Made by a program: the position numbers and the translations under genes
The notes under the pieces: model-generated
The model's database searches: none
What the model saw: only the letters and a program-made list of their open reading frames with translations
What the model was told of the DNA's origin: nothing
Part shown: positions 1 through 8,238 of the stretch, in pieces
Layout of the letters: every line of letters starts with the position of its first letter
Numbering within the stretch: position 1 is the stretch's first letter
From: Oligoflexia bacterium
GTDB taxonomy: Bacteria; Bdellovibrionota_C; UBA2361; JAFLCA01
DNA: 33,748 nucleotides
NCBI GenBank assembly: GCA_019694465.1
Contig: JAIBBV010000045.1
Coordinates: 1-33,748 of the forward strand
Reading direction: 5' to 3'

Positions 1-957
1 AAAGGTATTGGTGACAAGGCGATTGAAGCGATTATTGCTGCGCGCGCCAAGGGTTCATTCATCGATTTGGAAGATTTTGTTGAGCGCGTAGACCTACACG
101 CAGTTAACCGTCGGGTATTTGAAAGCTTAATTAAATGCGGCGCCTTTGACGCTTCTGGCGCAACGCGGCGCGAGCTTTTTGAGCGACTCGATGATGTTCT
201 GCGCTTTGGCCAATCACTTCAACGCAGTGATGATACCAATCAAATCTCGCTATTTGGTGGAAGTGGACAAAAAGCTACTATTCCACGTCGCAGCGGGAAC
301 CGTCCGGAGTGGCCGGTAAATCAGAAGTTGGCCTTCGAGCGAGAAGCGCTTGGTTTTTATATCTCAGGACATCCACTTGAGAAATTTAAGCGCGACTTAA
401 AGCGCCTGGGAGTAATCAATACTAGTGATATTTTGGCCAAGGCCAAGCAGCCTGAACTAAGGGTAGGCGGAGTAATTACTGCCCTCAAACTCAAGAACAC
501 CAAGAAAGGTGACCGTTATGCTAGCTTCATGCTGGAGGATTACACTGGGTCGGTTGAGGCAATCGCGTGGCCCGACACTTACAAGCAGGTAGCGCACATA
601 TTGGCGGCGGATGACCCGGTAATCTGTTCAGGGCGTGCCAACGTTTCCGAAGAGCGCTGTACTTTCATAGTTAATAAGGTGGAGTCACTGGTTGCCCTGC
701 GCGATAGAAGTGCCACGCAAGGGCTATTAATGCTAACGGGGAATGATAATTTCGAAGATCGTCTGGATGCACTACTATCAGTACTGCAGAAGCATGCCGG
801 TGCTTGTCCCGTAAAAGTGAAGGTAGAAATAGACGACGCTGAGGTCTCGCTAGTGTTGCGCGACCGTAGCCAGGCTACTGTAGCGGTGGCTCCTTCGGAG
901 GCCCTGTGCGAGGAAGTAGAGCAGTTATTTGGGCGACCAGTTCTATCATTCTTTTGA
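1..957 (+). CDS. dnaE: DNA polymerase III alpha subunit, C-terminal part (5' end outside window)
   Basis: This is the 3' end of the replicative polymerase gene; the reading frame is open from base 1, so the gene begins upstream. The first residues (KGIGDKAIEAIIAAR) fit the helix-hairpin-helix region after the polymerase core, followed by the family's typical LIKCGAFD segment. Around window residues 100-125 comes the typical 'EREALGFYISGHPLE' stretch, and then an OB-fold (LRVGGVITALK, DRYASFMLEDYTG) that binds single-stranded DNA. The protein ends in a short C-terminal domain with FF at the stop. The catalytic aspartates and PHP domain lie outside the window. The next gene follows after 16 bases, so co-transcription with the permease gene is likely. 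Confidence 0.95.
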   Translation, partial: KGIGDKAIEAIIAARAKGSFIDLEDFVERVDLHAVNRRVFESLIKCGAFDASGATRRELFERLDDVLRFGQSLQRSDDTNQISLFGGSGQKATIPRRSGNRPEWPVNQKLAFEREALGFYISGHPLEKFKRDLKRLGVINTSDILAKAKQPELRVGGVITALKLKNTKKGDRYASFMLEDYTGSVEAIAWPDTYKQVAHILAADDPVICSGRANVSEERCTFIVNKVESLVALRDRSATQGLLMLTGNDNFEDRLDALLSVLQKHAGACPVKVKVEIDDAEVSLVLRDRSQATVAVAPSEALCEEVEQLFGRPVLSFF

Positions 958-973
958 TTTGTTAGAGGCGAAC

Positions 974-2053
974 ATGGCGAAGAGCGGGACGCAAGATAGC
1001 TTACTTCCACCGCGCTGGATTTTAGGCCTATTTTGCTTGGCCTTGGTGGCATGGTTGCTTGTGTCGTTGAAAGAAATAGTGGTCATGTTGGTGCTGGGCT
1101 ACTGCATAGCCTACGTAATGGATCCGCTTTTGACATGGCTGGAACGTCGAAAAATTTCTAGAAGTTACGGTTGTGTTCTAAGCATGATAGCGGCTGTTGT
1201 AGTCTTGCTGCTGCTGATTTTCACTGCGGTGCCCACAGTCGTGCGTGAGTTCGACAAGTTGGCTGACAATTTGCCAACTTATATTGAACTTGCCAAAGAA
1301 CGTGGTGTGCCACTTTTAGAGCGGATAGAGCATTATTTGCCGCATAAGACTGGCCAGGCCGCGGCGCAGGGAGCAACCGAATCCTGGATGCCACAAGTCG
1401 ATAAGGATACGCTGCGGCGAGTGCTAGCAGCTGTAGGTAGTACTCTCTTGCAGGGCTACTCGCTTACGCTGACACTACTAAACTTTCTTCTGCTTCCCTT
1501 CATCGCCTTTTACTTAGCCGTCGATTTACCACTTTTCCACTCGTGGGTTCTAAAAATATTCCCGTCTCCTTCGCGTCGCAAAGTTGTGAACATTGCGACT
1601 GAAATTGATAGCTATGTGTCAGCATTCGTGCGCGGTCAGCTAACGGTTGGATGTATTCTCTTTATCCTCTATGCTTTTGGATTGTGGCTGATTGGTGTAG
1701 AGCTGTGGTTCCTCCTCGCTATTATCTCTGGCTTTGGGGCAATCATACCGTACATGGGTTTTTTGATGGGCATCGTGCTGAGTTCGATCATGGCGCTTGC
1801 CACGTTTGGAGATTTTACTCATTTGGCTCAGGTAATAGGGCTGTACTTGGTGGTGCAGTTTTTGGAAGGGTGGGTCATCACTCCCAAAGTGGTAGGTGAG
1901 AAGGTCGGACTTTCTCCATTGGTAATTATTATTTCCATTTTTGCCGGTGGCCACCTATTTGGCTTGCTGGGGGTGTTTCTGGCTGTGCCTGGCGCGGCGG
2001 TGTTGCGGGTACTATTGAAGCATGCCCATGGATGGTTGCTGGAGCCGGCCTAG
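974..2053 (+). CDS. AI-2E family transporter (PerM/YdiK-like integral membrane protein)
   Basis: A 359-residue polytopic inner-membrane protein. An N-terminal pair of hydrophobic helices is followed by 'LGYCIAYVMDPLLTWLERRKISR', a soluble segment (about residues 85-150), and then several more helices. The C-terminal half carries the family's conserved PYMGF motif and the segment 'QFLEGWVITPKVVGEKVGLSPL', which is diagnostic of the AI-2E/UPF0118 family. Members have been linked to autoinducer-2 export or ion antiport, so the substrate here is unknown. I chose ATG 974 because AGAGG lies about 8 bases before it. An in-frame TTG at 929 would overlap dnaE and lacks a comparable site. It sits 16 bases after dnaE and 17 before nadC, so it is probably part of that operon. 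Confidence 0.9.
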   Translation: MAKSGTQDSLLPPRWILGLFCLALVAWLLVSLKEIVVMLVLGYCIAYVMDPLLTWLERRKISRSYGCVLSMIAAVVVLLLLIFTAVPTVVREFDKLADNLPTYIELAKERGVPLLERIEHYLPHKTGQAAAQGATESWMPQVDKDTLRRVLAAVGSTLLQGYSLTLTLLNFLLLPFIAFYLAVDLPLFHSWVLKIFPSPSRRKVVNIATEIDSYVSAFVRGQLTVGCILFILYAFGLWLIGVELWFLLAIISGFGAIIPYMGFLMGIVLSSIMALATFGDFTHLAQVIGLYLVVQFLEGWVITPKVVGEKVGLSPLVIIISIFAGGHLFGLLGVFLAVPGAAVLRVLLKHAHGWLLEPA

Positions 2054-2070
2054 GGCGGCTGTGAGATGCA

Positions 2071-2934
2071 ATGGGTAAACACAACAACACATTTGATTCG
2101 ATTTTAGTGCGAAAACTTATCGACATCGCCCTGGCGGAAGACTTGCCAGCTGGTGATGTTACAAGTGATGCATGTGTGCCGGTGCGGCATATGAGCGTGG
2201 CGACTATCCGTGCTAAGCAGACACTGGTTGTGTGCGGATTGCCGTTACTCGCTTTGGTAGCACAACGTGCTAGGCGCAGAATAGCTATTAGGCTTGCATG
2301 CAAGGATGGCCGGCTAGTCAAAGCTGGGACAGTTTTAGCTAAACTCCAGGGTCGTACGCGAGATCTGTTGGCCCTGGAGCGGACAATGCTTAACTTCCTG
2401 CAGCATTTGTCCGCTGTCGCCACGGTCTCGCGTAGGGCACAAGCCGCGGCTGAAGGTCTAAAGGTGTTGGATACTCGTAAGACCACGCCTGGTTGGCGAA
2501 GTCTTGAGAAGTATGCGGTCAAAGTGGGTGGTGCCTGTAATCACAGAGCGAGTCTTTCAGATATGGTCTTGGTTAAGAATAACCACATCGATGCAAATGC
2601 TGGAAATGTGCGTATAACTTTGCAACAAGTGTTTGAGCGAGCGCCACGCAATTTACAGGTAGAAGTAGAAGTGCGCTCGCTTGCAGAATTGTCGGCAGCA
2701 CTGGAATTCCGACCCCACCGCATCATGCTCGATAACTTTTCTGATGCTCAAGTAATGCGTGCTATGCGTGCTATGCAGCATTTAGAGTTGCGGCCTATGA
2801 TTGAGGTGTCAGGGGGGGTGCAGCAGGCGAGATTGAAACGTCTTAAGCGCCTAGGTGTAGACTGTGTATCTATGGGAGCTCTGACAACGCAGGCTGGCAG
2901 CGTGGATATTTCGATGCGTATAGAGTCGGTATGA
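2071..2934 (+). CDS. nadC: Nicotinate-nucleotide pyrophosphorylase (quinolinate phosphoribosyltransferase)
   Basis: This cytosolic enzyme converts quinolinate and PRPP to nicotinate mononucleotide, CO2 and pyrophosphate in de novo NAD synthesis. The 287 residues match the family length. Clear motifs are ALAEDLPAGDVTSD (21-33), DTRKTTPGWR (134-143), KVGGACNHR (151-159), VLVKNNHI (166-173), the EVEVRS strand, IMLDNF, IEVSGGV and SMGALTTQAG near the C terminus. These cover the PRPP and quinolinate sites of the type II phosphoribosyltransferase barrel. The stop TGA overlaps the ATG of birA (ATGA), which suggests translational coupling. No nadA or nadB is in the window. Confidence 0.97.
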   Translation: MGKHNNTFDSILVRKLIDIALAEDLPAGDVTSDACVPVRHMSVATIRAKQTLVVCGLPLLALVAQRARRRIAIRLACKDGRLVKAGTVLAKLQGRTRDLLALERTMLNFLQHLSAVATVSRRAQAAAEGLKVLDTRKTTPGWRSLEKYAVKVGGACNHRASLSDMVLVKNNHIDANAGNVRITLQQVFERAPRNLQVEVEVRSLAELSAALEFRPHRIMLDNFSDAQVMRAMRAMQHLELRPMIEVSGGVQQARLKRLKRLGVDCVSMGALTTQAGSVDISMRIESV

Positions 2935-3716
2935 GCCACTCCATGCGGATTCAGGCTTGGGAAGACTTAATTCGGCAGCATTGCGCTTTGATTGAGCCGA
3001 TTGTCTGCCTAGAGCAGGTCGGCTCGACCATGGACGCTGCGCGTGAGCTTCGTCCAGCCAGCCAAGTGGGATGCGCCTTGGCGCTAGCGCGTCAGCAAAT
3101 CGCTGGGCGAGGAAGACAGGGGCGAGTGTGGGAGCAGTCTGGAGTTGGCCTGTATGCAACCTATGTGTTGGGGGCGAAAACAACGGCGAGCGCTCTAGTT
3201 GGTTTCTCGCTAGTGGTTGGCTGTGCCTTACGTCGTGTATTGTCGGCCTATGGGGCGCAAGTGTGCCTGAAATGGCCAAACGACATCTTGTCACTCGATG
3301 GTCGTAAGTTAAGTGGGGTTCTGGTGGAGCTGGTAGGAAACGCAGACTATCAACGGCTACTAGTTGGGATTGGAGTTAATCTTAACTTAGCACCGGCCCA
3401 AGTTACTTCGCTTGGCCAGGTCGCCGTAGCCTTAGGTGATATTGGTGCGCGCGTGCCAAGCATTCCGGAACTCGCCGCAGATATTGGAGCTGAATTAGTT
3501 GGAGTGTGGGGCATCTTCTTGCGTTCGGGGTTTGCCGCTTTTCGGGACGAGTGGATTAGTGCTGCCTATGGCTTGGGCCGCGAAGTAATGTTGGATGCAG
3601 GCCAGGAAAAAGTTTGTGGGTTGCATCGCGGAGTAGATGCTCAAGGCTGTTTGCAGCTAGAGGTAGCTGGAAATATATCGACATTCTGCGCAGGCCACGT
3701 TTCGATGATTCGGTAG
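2931..3716 (+). CDS. birA: Biotin--[acetyl-CoA-carboxylase] ligase, no DNA-binding domain
   Basis: It joins biotin, via biotinyl-5'-AMP, to the lysine of biotin-carrier proteins such as AccB. The 261 residues hold the catalytic core: GSTMDAA (31-37), the ATP/biotin loop GRGRQGR (59-65), KWPND (114-118), GRKLSGVLVE (124-133) and GIGVNLN. The C-terminal SH3-like domain follows. There is no N-terminal winged helix, so unlike E. coli BirA this enzyme is not expected to repress a biotin operon (group I type). It overlaps nadC by four bases. Its pairing with coaX is a common arrangement in bacteria. Confidence 0.95.
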   Translation: MSHSMRIQAWEDLIRQHCALIEPIVCLEQVGSTMDAARELRPASQVGCALALARQQIAGRGRQGRVWEQSGVGLYATYVLGAKTTASALVGFSLVVGCALRRVLSAYGAQVCLKWPNDILSLDGRKLSGVLVELVGNADYQRLLVGIGVNLNLAPAQVTSLGQVAVALGDIGARVPSIPELAADIGAELVGVWGIFLRSGFAAFRDEWISAAYGLGREVMLDAGQEKVCGLHRGVDAQGCLQLEVAGNISTFCAGHVSMIR

Positions 3717-3790
3717 TAGCGCAGCTAGAGTCAATACTACCCCTCTACATGCAGATATTGTTTTTGAGTTACCTGTGCTATATCGGATGC

Positions 3791-4561
3791 ATGTTGCTCG
3801 CATTCGACATTGGAAATTCCCACATCGTGGTCGGTGGTTTTGATGGGCAGAAATTAGCCTTCGAGTTTAAGTTGGATTCTCGGGTTGGAAGAACAGCCGA
3901 TGAGTATGCCGCCATATTGTTGCCTTTGCTTGAGCACGAAAAGAGGCCAATCAATACATTCACGCATGCAATAATCGCAAGCGTTGTGCCAGCGATGACA
4001 GTGCGAGTTCAAGAGCTTGTGCGTAAGTACTTCCGAAGCGAAGCGTTGGTTGTAGGCCCCGGTCTTAAGACGGGTCTGGTAATTCGAGCTACCGATCCAG
4101 CTAGTGTTGGAGCCGATCGTGTCGTGAATGCTGTTGCAGCCAAGGCCCTGTTCGGAGGCCCTTGTCTGGTAGTTGATTTTGGGACCGCTACTTCATTTGA
4201 TTTGATAAATGCGCAGGGTGAGTATGAAGGTGGAGTAATTGCGCCAGGTCCGATGGCTTCCTTGGAGAGTTTGGTGCAGCATACAGCGAAGTTGCCGCGA
4301 ATCGATTTAATGTGGCCAAAAACTATTATTGGAAAGACTACTCAAGCTGCCATGCAGTCGGGGGTGGTGGTCGGTTATACGGCGCTGGTTGATGGACTTA
4401 TTGAAAGAATAAGAGCCGAGGTAGGGGAACTAAAGTATGTTTTAGCGACTGGGCCGGATGGAAAGCTATTTTGCGAGCACTCGGCGCAGGTTCAGCAATT
4501 TATTCCAGACTTAACATTGCAGGGATTGCGCATTATCGCGGAGCTTAATCGTTGTGTCTGA
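3791..4561 (+). CDS. coaX: Type III pantothenate kinase
   Basis: The first enzyme of coenzyme A synthesis, phosphorylating pantothenate; type III enzymes are not feedback-inhibited by CoA. From ATG 3791 the protein is 256 residues, the normal family size. The ASKHA-fold motifs are the P-loop-like DIGN (6-9), GADRVVN (107-113), VDFGTATSFD (128-137) and GGVIAPG. An in-frame start further upstream (3614) would extend into birA with unrelated sequence, so I reject it. No strong ribosome site precedes 3791. The stop overlaps the GTG of the next gene. Confidence 0.95.
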   Translation: MLLAFDIGNSHIVVGGFDGQKLAFEFKLDSRVGRTADEYAAILLPLLEHEKRPINTFTHAIIASVVPAMTVRVQELVRKYFRSEALVVGPGLKTGLVIRATDPASVGADRVVNAVAAKALFGGPCLVVDFGTATSFDLINAQGEYEGGVIAPGPMASLESLVQHTAKLPRIDLMWPKTIIGKTTQAAMQSGVVVGYTALVDGLIERIRAEVGELKYVLATGPDGKLFCEHSAQVQQFIPDLTLQGLRIIAELNRCV

Positions 4562-5168
4562 CCAGCCAGAGCAGATTAATGAAGCGATCAGAGGTGTGTT
4601 GGGAAGACTTAGCGGTTCTCCTGATATTTCAGCTGAGGAAGTTAAGGCTGCTGAAGAAATTGTGCAGTCTACTGGTGATCCTAGTGCTGGCCTTCCTGAA
4701 AATTTAGCCAAGGAGAATGTGCAGGCCCCTATTTCAGCCGCAGGTTCTGAAGACAGCCGTGATATCCGTTCTGAGATCGCGGAAATGGGAGTCCCACAAA
4801 AGATCAAGTTAGCCTTATTCGGAAATGCAGTTTGTAGAGCAATTCTAATTATGGACGGTAGTCGCATGATTCAGCAGTTTGTGCTTAAAAATCCAAAACT
4901 GCAGGGAATCGAGGTGGAGGCCTTCGCGCGCAACCCGAATATGTCAGAGACTGTGTTACGCTCAATAGCAGAATCCAAAGTGTGGATGAAGAATTATTCT
5001 ATAAAGCTAAGCATCGTGTCGAATCCAAGAACACCTGGTGATGTGGCGCTTAAGTGGCTGCGGTACTTGCAAGACGCGGATATTAAGAAAATAGCGCGTT
5101 CAAAAAACTTACCTCAGTTGGTTGTTAATACAGCCAAAAAGCGCCTGGCCGACATAGACCGTAAATAA
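4554..5168 (+). CDS. Conserved hypothetical protein with helical repeat-like C-terminal domain
   Basis: A 204-residue soluble protein with no signal peptide. Residues 1-75 are acidic and probably disordered. Residues about 80-200 form a helical domain whose pattern (KIKLALFGN, ILIMDGSRMIQQFVLKNP, ARNPNMSETVLRSIAES, KLSIVSNPRTPGDVALKWL, IARSKNLPQLVVNTAKKRL) repeats an N-P/N-x-x-T-P unit like HEAT or leucine-rich-variant repeats. From memory, similar proteins of unknown function are widespread in deltaproteobacteria. It starts with GTG and overlaps coaX by eight bases, so it is translated with it. Function unknown; a scaffold role is only a guess. It converges with the next gene with 27 bases between stops. 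Confidence 0.8.
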   Translation: MSDQPEQINEAIRGVLGRLSGSPDISAEEVKAAEEIVQSTGDPSAGLPENLAKENVQAPISAAGSEDSRDIRSEIAEMGVPQKIKLALFGNAVCRAILIMDGSRMIQQFVLKNPKLQGIEVEAFARNPNMSETVLRSIAESKVWMKNYSIKLSIVSNPRTPGDVALKWLRYLQDADIKKIARSKNLPQLVVNTAKKRLADIDRK

Positions 5169-5195
5169 CTTTCTCTGATCGATCAAATGATTTTT

Positions 5196-6851
5196 CTACA
5201 GAGTTCCTCTGAAGAGCTCATCAAAGACGGTGGCTATGCGGGTGGGGGCGCTGTCGCGATAGAAGCCATTCGCTACTTTAGCGATGCGCTTAAGGTCGGT
5301 GAGGTCGGCCCCGCCGCTGGCCAGTCCAACCACAAAGACGTTCATATCGTAACGAATAACTTTGTCGCTTACATAATTTAGAATGCCTTGTAGAGAAATC
5401 TCAGAACTCTTGTCGTCTCCATCGCTAATTAGGACAATATTCTTGCGATATCCTGCGTACTCAGGCCCTGTAAGCAAATCAATAGCGAGTTTTAAGCTAT
5501 CATAAATAGCACTGCCTCCAGCCGCTTCAGTCTCGTCTATCCGCAGCATCAGTTCCGGAGCTGCCGTGCCAAGTGGCGCCGCCAGTCTAGGTTGGGCTGA
5601 AAACGAGATAAACCCACTTTTTCCACCAGCATCCATGCGCGCTAGTAGCACTCGATATGCCTCTTTGGCTAGCGAAAGGGTGGGGCCCTGCATGCTGCCC
5701 GAGCCATCTAATATCAGCAACGTGGCTGCCGAACGCATCAAGCTTGGCCATTTCTCTAGGAAATACGAGACAACATCGCCTGAAACAGGCAGGTAAGATG
5801 TTTCAGGCAAATCAGTCCGGATACCAAACTCGGGCGTTAGTGGCGCCATCTCTGGTGAGTTGCTACGGGTCGGACGGAAGCCAAACTTCTTTGCTAACAC
5901 TTGTGTTTGTTCAGCTGCCAGAAAGGATGCGAGAATGTTTAACGCTGCCCGGCGTGCTGGATTTACCCAATCAGCGTCTGAAGTGCAGAAACTGTAGTCC
6001 TGCCAAACTGAGCCTTCTTCAGGATATAGCGCCATTAGCGGAGTATGATCTTGTGGGTGGGCTTGATTGTAGACCGCCACCTGCTGTTCGGTAGTGATAG
6101 TAAATCTTACACGCTTTGTGCCAGCAGTAGCGGTGCGCTCTAGAAGCGTAGCCTCATCTAGACTGTAGTTAGAAATGCTGGCTTCAAGCTCAGCGAGGTT
6201 TTTTGCTGCTCGCTCCGATCTTAGAAGCTCAAGGCTTAAGGTGTTGCCATGAGTTAACGACGCAAAGAAGCCCAGCTGAACCAAAGCGGCAAAGCCGGTG
6301 GCGCTTTGCGGTGAGGAATGACTAAAGACAAATGAGCTAGCATCAGATGTATTGGCCTGCCGCCACAATTTTGTTTCCGCTAACGTTGTCCATGATACCT
6401 TTTGCTGCTGCCCTGGAAACACATCTACATTTTCACGCCCAACAGCCAGTACCACAGGCGTAGAAAAAAGTTGCTCGCAGTTACGCTGCGCAGCCCCTAA
6501 GTTTTCCAAATGCGTGTTGGTGTAATTCACTAGCGAGGTGGAAGGAGCTAGCCAGCCGTCGGCTTTAATCTCTCCGTTGGCTATTTTCTGCGCGGCTTCG
6601 ACTCCAGGCAGTACAATGAATTCAAGCCCAATACTTGTGCCATCACTAAGATGCTGATTCGTAGAAGCAAAAAGATTCTTAACTTGCTCGGCATACTCCT
6701 TTAACTCAGGAGAGTGAACTAGTTGTAGATTAATAATGCGCGCTTGCACTGGAAAAGCATTTTCATCCTGTTTTTTATTTTTGCAGGCCTGAGTCGTGGC
6801 TAAGCACAGTGCGCCAAGAGCAATGGCGAGAAACAATCTACTCTTCTTCAT
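5196..6851 (-). CDS. Putative lipoprotein: substrate-binding-like region fused to a von Willebrand factor A domain
   Basis: A 551-residue exported protein. The N terminus (MKKSRLFLAIALGALCLATTQAC) is a signal peptide ending in a weak lipobox with Cys23. Residues about 40-330 resemble a periplasmic solute-binding protein of the type found fused to VWA domains. Residues about 375-545 are a VWA domain with an intact metal-ion adhesion site: DGSGSM (382-387), GGSAIYDS near 445 and SDGDD (476-480). VWA domains bind ligands through a divalent cation; the ligand here is unknown. The ATG lies 14 bases inside the end of lpxD, so the two genes are translationally coupled, suggesting an envelope role. 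It ends convergent to the coaX operon. Confidence 0.8.
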   Translation of the reverse strand: MKKSRLFLAIALGALCLATTQACKNKKQDENAFPVQARIINLQLVHSPELKEYAEQVKNLFASTNQHLSDGTSIGLEFIVLPGVEAAQKIANGEIKADGWLAPSTSLVNYTNTHLENLGAAQRNCEQLFSTPVVLAVGRENVDVFPGQQQKVSWTTLAETKLWRQANTSDASSFVFSHSSPQSATGFAALVQLGFFASLTHGNTLSLELLRSERAAKNLAELEASISNYSLDEATLLERTATAGTKRVRFTITTEQQVAVYNQAHPQDHTPLMALYPEEGSVWQDYSFCTSDADWVNPARRAALNILASFLAAEQTQVLAKKFGFRPTRSNSPEMAPLTPEFGIRTDLPETSYLPVSGDVVSYFLEKWPSLMRSAATLLILDGSGSMQGPTLSLAKEAYRVLLARMDAGGKSGFISFSAQPRLAAPLGTAAPELMLRIDETEAAGGSAIYDSLKLAIDLLTGPEYAGYRKNIVLISDGDDKSSEISLQGILNYVSDKVIRYDMNVFVVGLASGGADLTDLKRIAKVANGFYRDSAPTRIATVFDELFRGTL

Positions 6852-7896
6852 TCGACTTACTGGCCCCTTTTAGAGAACGCACTATCTTTGGTAATCGTGG
6901 CAGACTGGCGTATATGCGCCGCCATGTTCTGGCTGGCAGCGCAGGGAATCCCATATAGTCTCCAGGTTCACTGATGTCACTTGTAATTCCTGAACGTCCT
7001 GCCGCGCGCACGCCCACGCCGATGCTCACGTGGTCAGCTACGCCGGTGCCGCCCCCAAGTACTACTTGATCTGCAATATTGCAGCTACCCGCAATTCCCA
7101 CCTGTCCACAGATAATTACCGCTTTGCCAATCTTGGTGTTGTGCCCAACCTGGACAAGATTATCGATTTTTGTAGCCTGGCCTATTCGAGTCGCTCCCAG
7201 CGCTGCGCGGTCAATACAGCTATTGGCGCCTATATCTACGCCCTTATCGATCACCACCTGGCCCACCTGAGGGATTGGCTTAAGCCCCAATTTGGGGTCT
7301 GGGATATAACCAAATCCATCTGCGCCAATCACGGCTCCGGGCTGAATTGTGCAGTTGTCACCAATAGCGCAATCTTCACGCAGAACGGCACCAGAGTGAA
7401 TTACACAGTTCCTCCCAACTGTAACACGCTGATACAGGCAAACATGCGGATGCACAGTTGATCCATCTCCAATCGACACGTCGGCTCCAATGCTTACAAA
7501 AGCACCCACGTTCACACCCTTTCCAAGCTTAGCACTTGGATGAATATCAGCTCGCTCGCTTATTCCAGATTGGGTGGCAGTCATTACAAAAAAATGGGGG
7601 ATTAGGTCAAAAAGCGCTGCTTGCGGGTTGGGCACAAAAATTAAGGGCTTGGGCGCCTCTTTTAGTCGTGAGCGCAGCGAGTCCACAACAAATGCAGCAC
7701 TAGCCTGAGTCGATTGCAAGAGTGAGAGCACTTTGGCGGGACTATTCTCTCGGATGAAACTAATACAGCCCGGGCACCCCTCATCCAGTGGACAAAGGCC
7801 GCTAATTGCTAAATCAGCTGAGCCTTGCAGGACACCCTTACTAAGGCTGGCGATTTCTCCGAGTGTAAGTCGCTTGTTACTAGTAGCTTGGCTCAT
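6838..7896 (-). CDS. lpxD: UDP-3-O-acylglucosamine N-acyltransferase
   Basis: Third step of lipid A synthesis: transfer of a 3-hydroxyacyl chain from ACP to the 2-amino group of UDP-3-O-acyl-glucosamine. From ATG 7896 the protein is 352 residues, close to E. coli LpxD. It has an N-terminal uridine-binding domain, then a long left-handed beta-helix of hexapeptide repeats (residues about 110-310). It carries GADGFGY and the catalytic histidine context VQVGHNTKIG, and the C-terminal GDYMGFPALPARTWRR helix. A TTG at 7917 is an alternative start. The gene stands apart from fabZ, lpxA and lpxB, with which it is often grouped. It overlaps the VWA lipoprotein gene. Confidence 0.95.
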   Translation of the reverse strand: MSQATSNKRLTLGEIASLSKGVLQGSADLAISGLCPLDEGCPGCISFIRENSPAKVLSLLQSTQASAAFVVDSLRSRLKEAPKPLIFVPNPQAALFDLIPHFFVMTATQSGISERADIHPSAKLGKGVNVGAFVSIGADVSIGDGSTVHPHVCLYQRVTVGRNCVIHSGAVLREDCAIGDNCTIQPGAVIGADGFGYIPDPKLGLKPIPQVGQVVIDKGVDIGANSCIDRAALGATRIGQATKIDNLVQVGHNTKIGKAVIICGQVGIAGSCNIADQVVLGGGTGVADHVSIGVGVRAAGRSGITSDISEPGDYMGFPALPARTWRRIYASLPRLPKIVRSLKGASKSNEEE

Positions 7897-8015
7897 AAAC
7901 TTAGGCTTAGGAATCAAGGTATAACTACCTGTGCTGGCAGTCTATGTGAATAGTGCTAGGTGGGGAAGTTAGTGCTAGGACGTAGGTGCTTGAAAAACGG
8001 GCTTGGAAGGCCCCC

Positions 8016-8052
8016 AAAAAAAATGGCATCCAGCCTTTGACAGCTGGATGCC
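8016..8052 (-). terminator. Rho-independent terminator (minus strand)
   Basis: A perfect 10-bp inverted repeat (GGCATCCAGC at 8025-8034, GCTGGATGCC at 8043-8052) with an 8-base loop. It is flanked on the plus strand by eight A at 8016-8023, which read as a U-tract on the minus strand. It would stop transcripts coming from tatC or from the promoter-like site at 8189-8161, insulating lpxD. Confidence 0.88.
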
Positions 8053-8160
8053 CCAGTTTCTGGATAATCCATGCTCGCCAAGGTCAGCCAATCGGGAAGC
8101 TAAGTATTACGGGGAGGGATGGCCGGGGCCTCAGCGGTGCCTGAACTTACCCTTCTAAGT

Positions 8161-8189
8161 ATGATCGGGCAAAAAGCCGTTTCTGTCAA
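8161..8189 (-). promoter_or_regulatory. Candidate promoter upstream of the 8016-8052 terminator
   Basis: On the minus strand a perfect -35 hexamer TTGACA (8189-8184) is followed after 17 bases by GATCAT (8166-8161, four of six matches to TATAAT). No protein gene lies between it and the terminator, so any transcript would be a short RNA of about 140 bases. This is inference from hexamers only. Confidence 0.4.
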
Positions 8190-8225
8190 TAGAACAATAT
8201 GTTCTATCTCTACATAACATATTGT
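8190..8225. promoter_or_regulatory. Overlapping dyads just upstream of the promoter-like site
   Basis: TAGAACA-ATA-TGTTCTA (8190-8206) is a perfect 7-bp dyad. It overlaps a second perfect 10-bp inverted repeat, ACAATATGTT (8194-8203) and AACATATTGT (8216-8225). The site abuts the TTGACA element and starts 14 bases beyond the tatC stop. It could be an operator for a dimeric regulator or an mRNA hairpin after tatC. Confidence 0.45.
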
Positions 8226-8238
8226 ATTTATAACAGTT

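Larger units (their letters stand above)
7897..8238. other. Intergenic segment between lpxD and tatC
   Basis: No convincing protein gene. It contains a strong minus-strand terminator (8016-8052), a minus-strand promoter-like pair (8161-8189), and two overlapping dyads (8190-8206 and 8194-8225). The lpxD promoter is probably in 7897-7990, but I see no clear -35/-10 pair there. Confidence 0.6.

Noticed and set aside
579..1052. 157-codon minus-strand frame across dnaE and the permease
   Set aside because: Ser/Arg-rich shadow of the dnaE frame; no signals.
5176..5185. TGATCGATCA palindrome between convergent genes as a terminator
   Set aside because: Only a 10-base palindrome with no loop or T-run; too weak.
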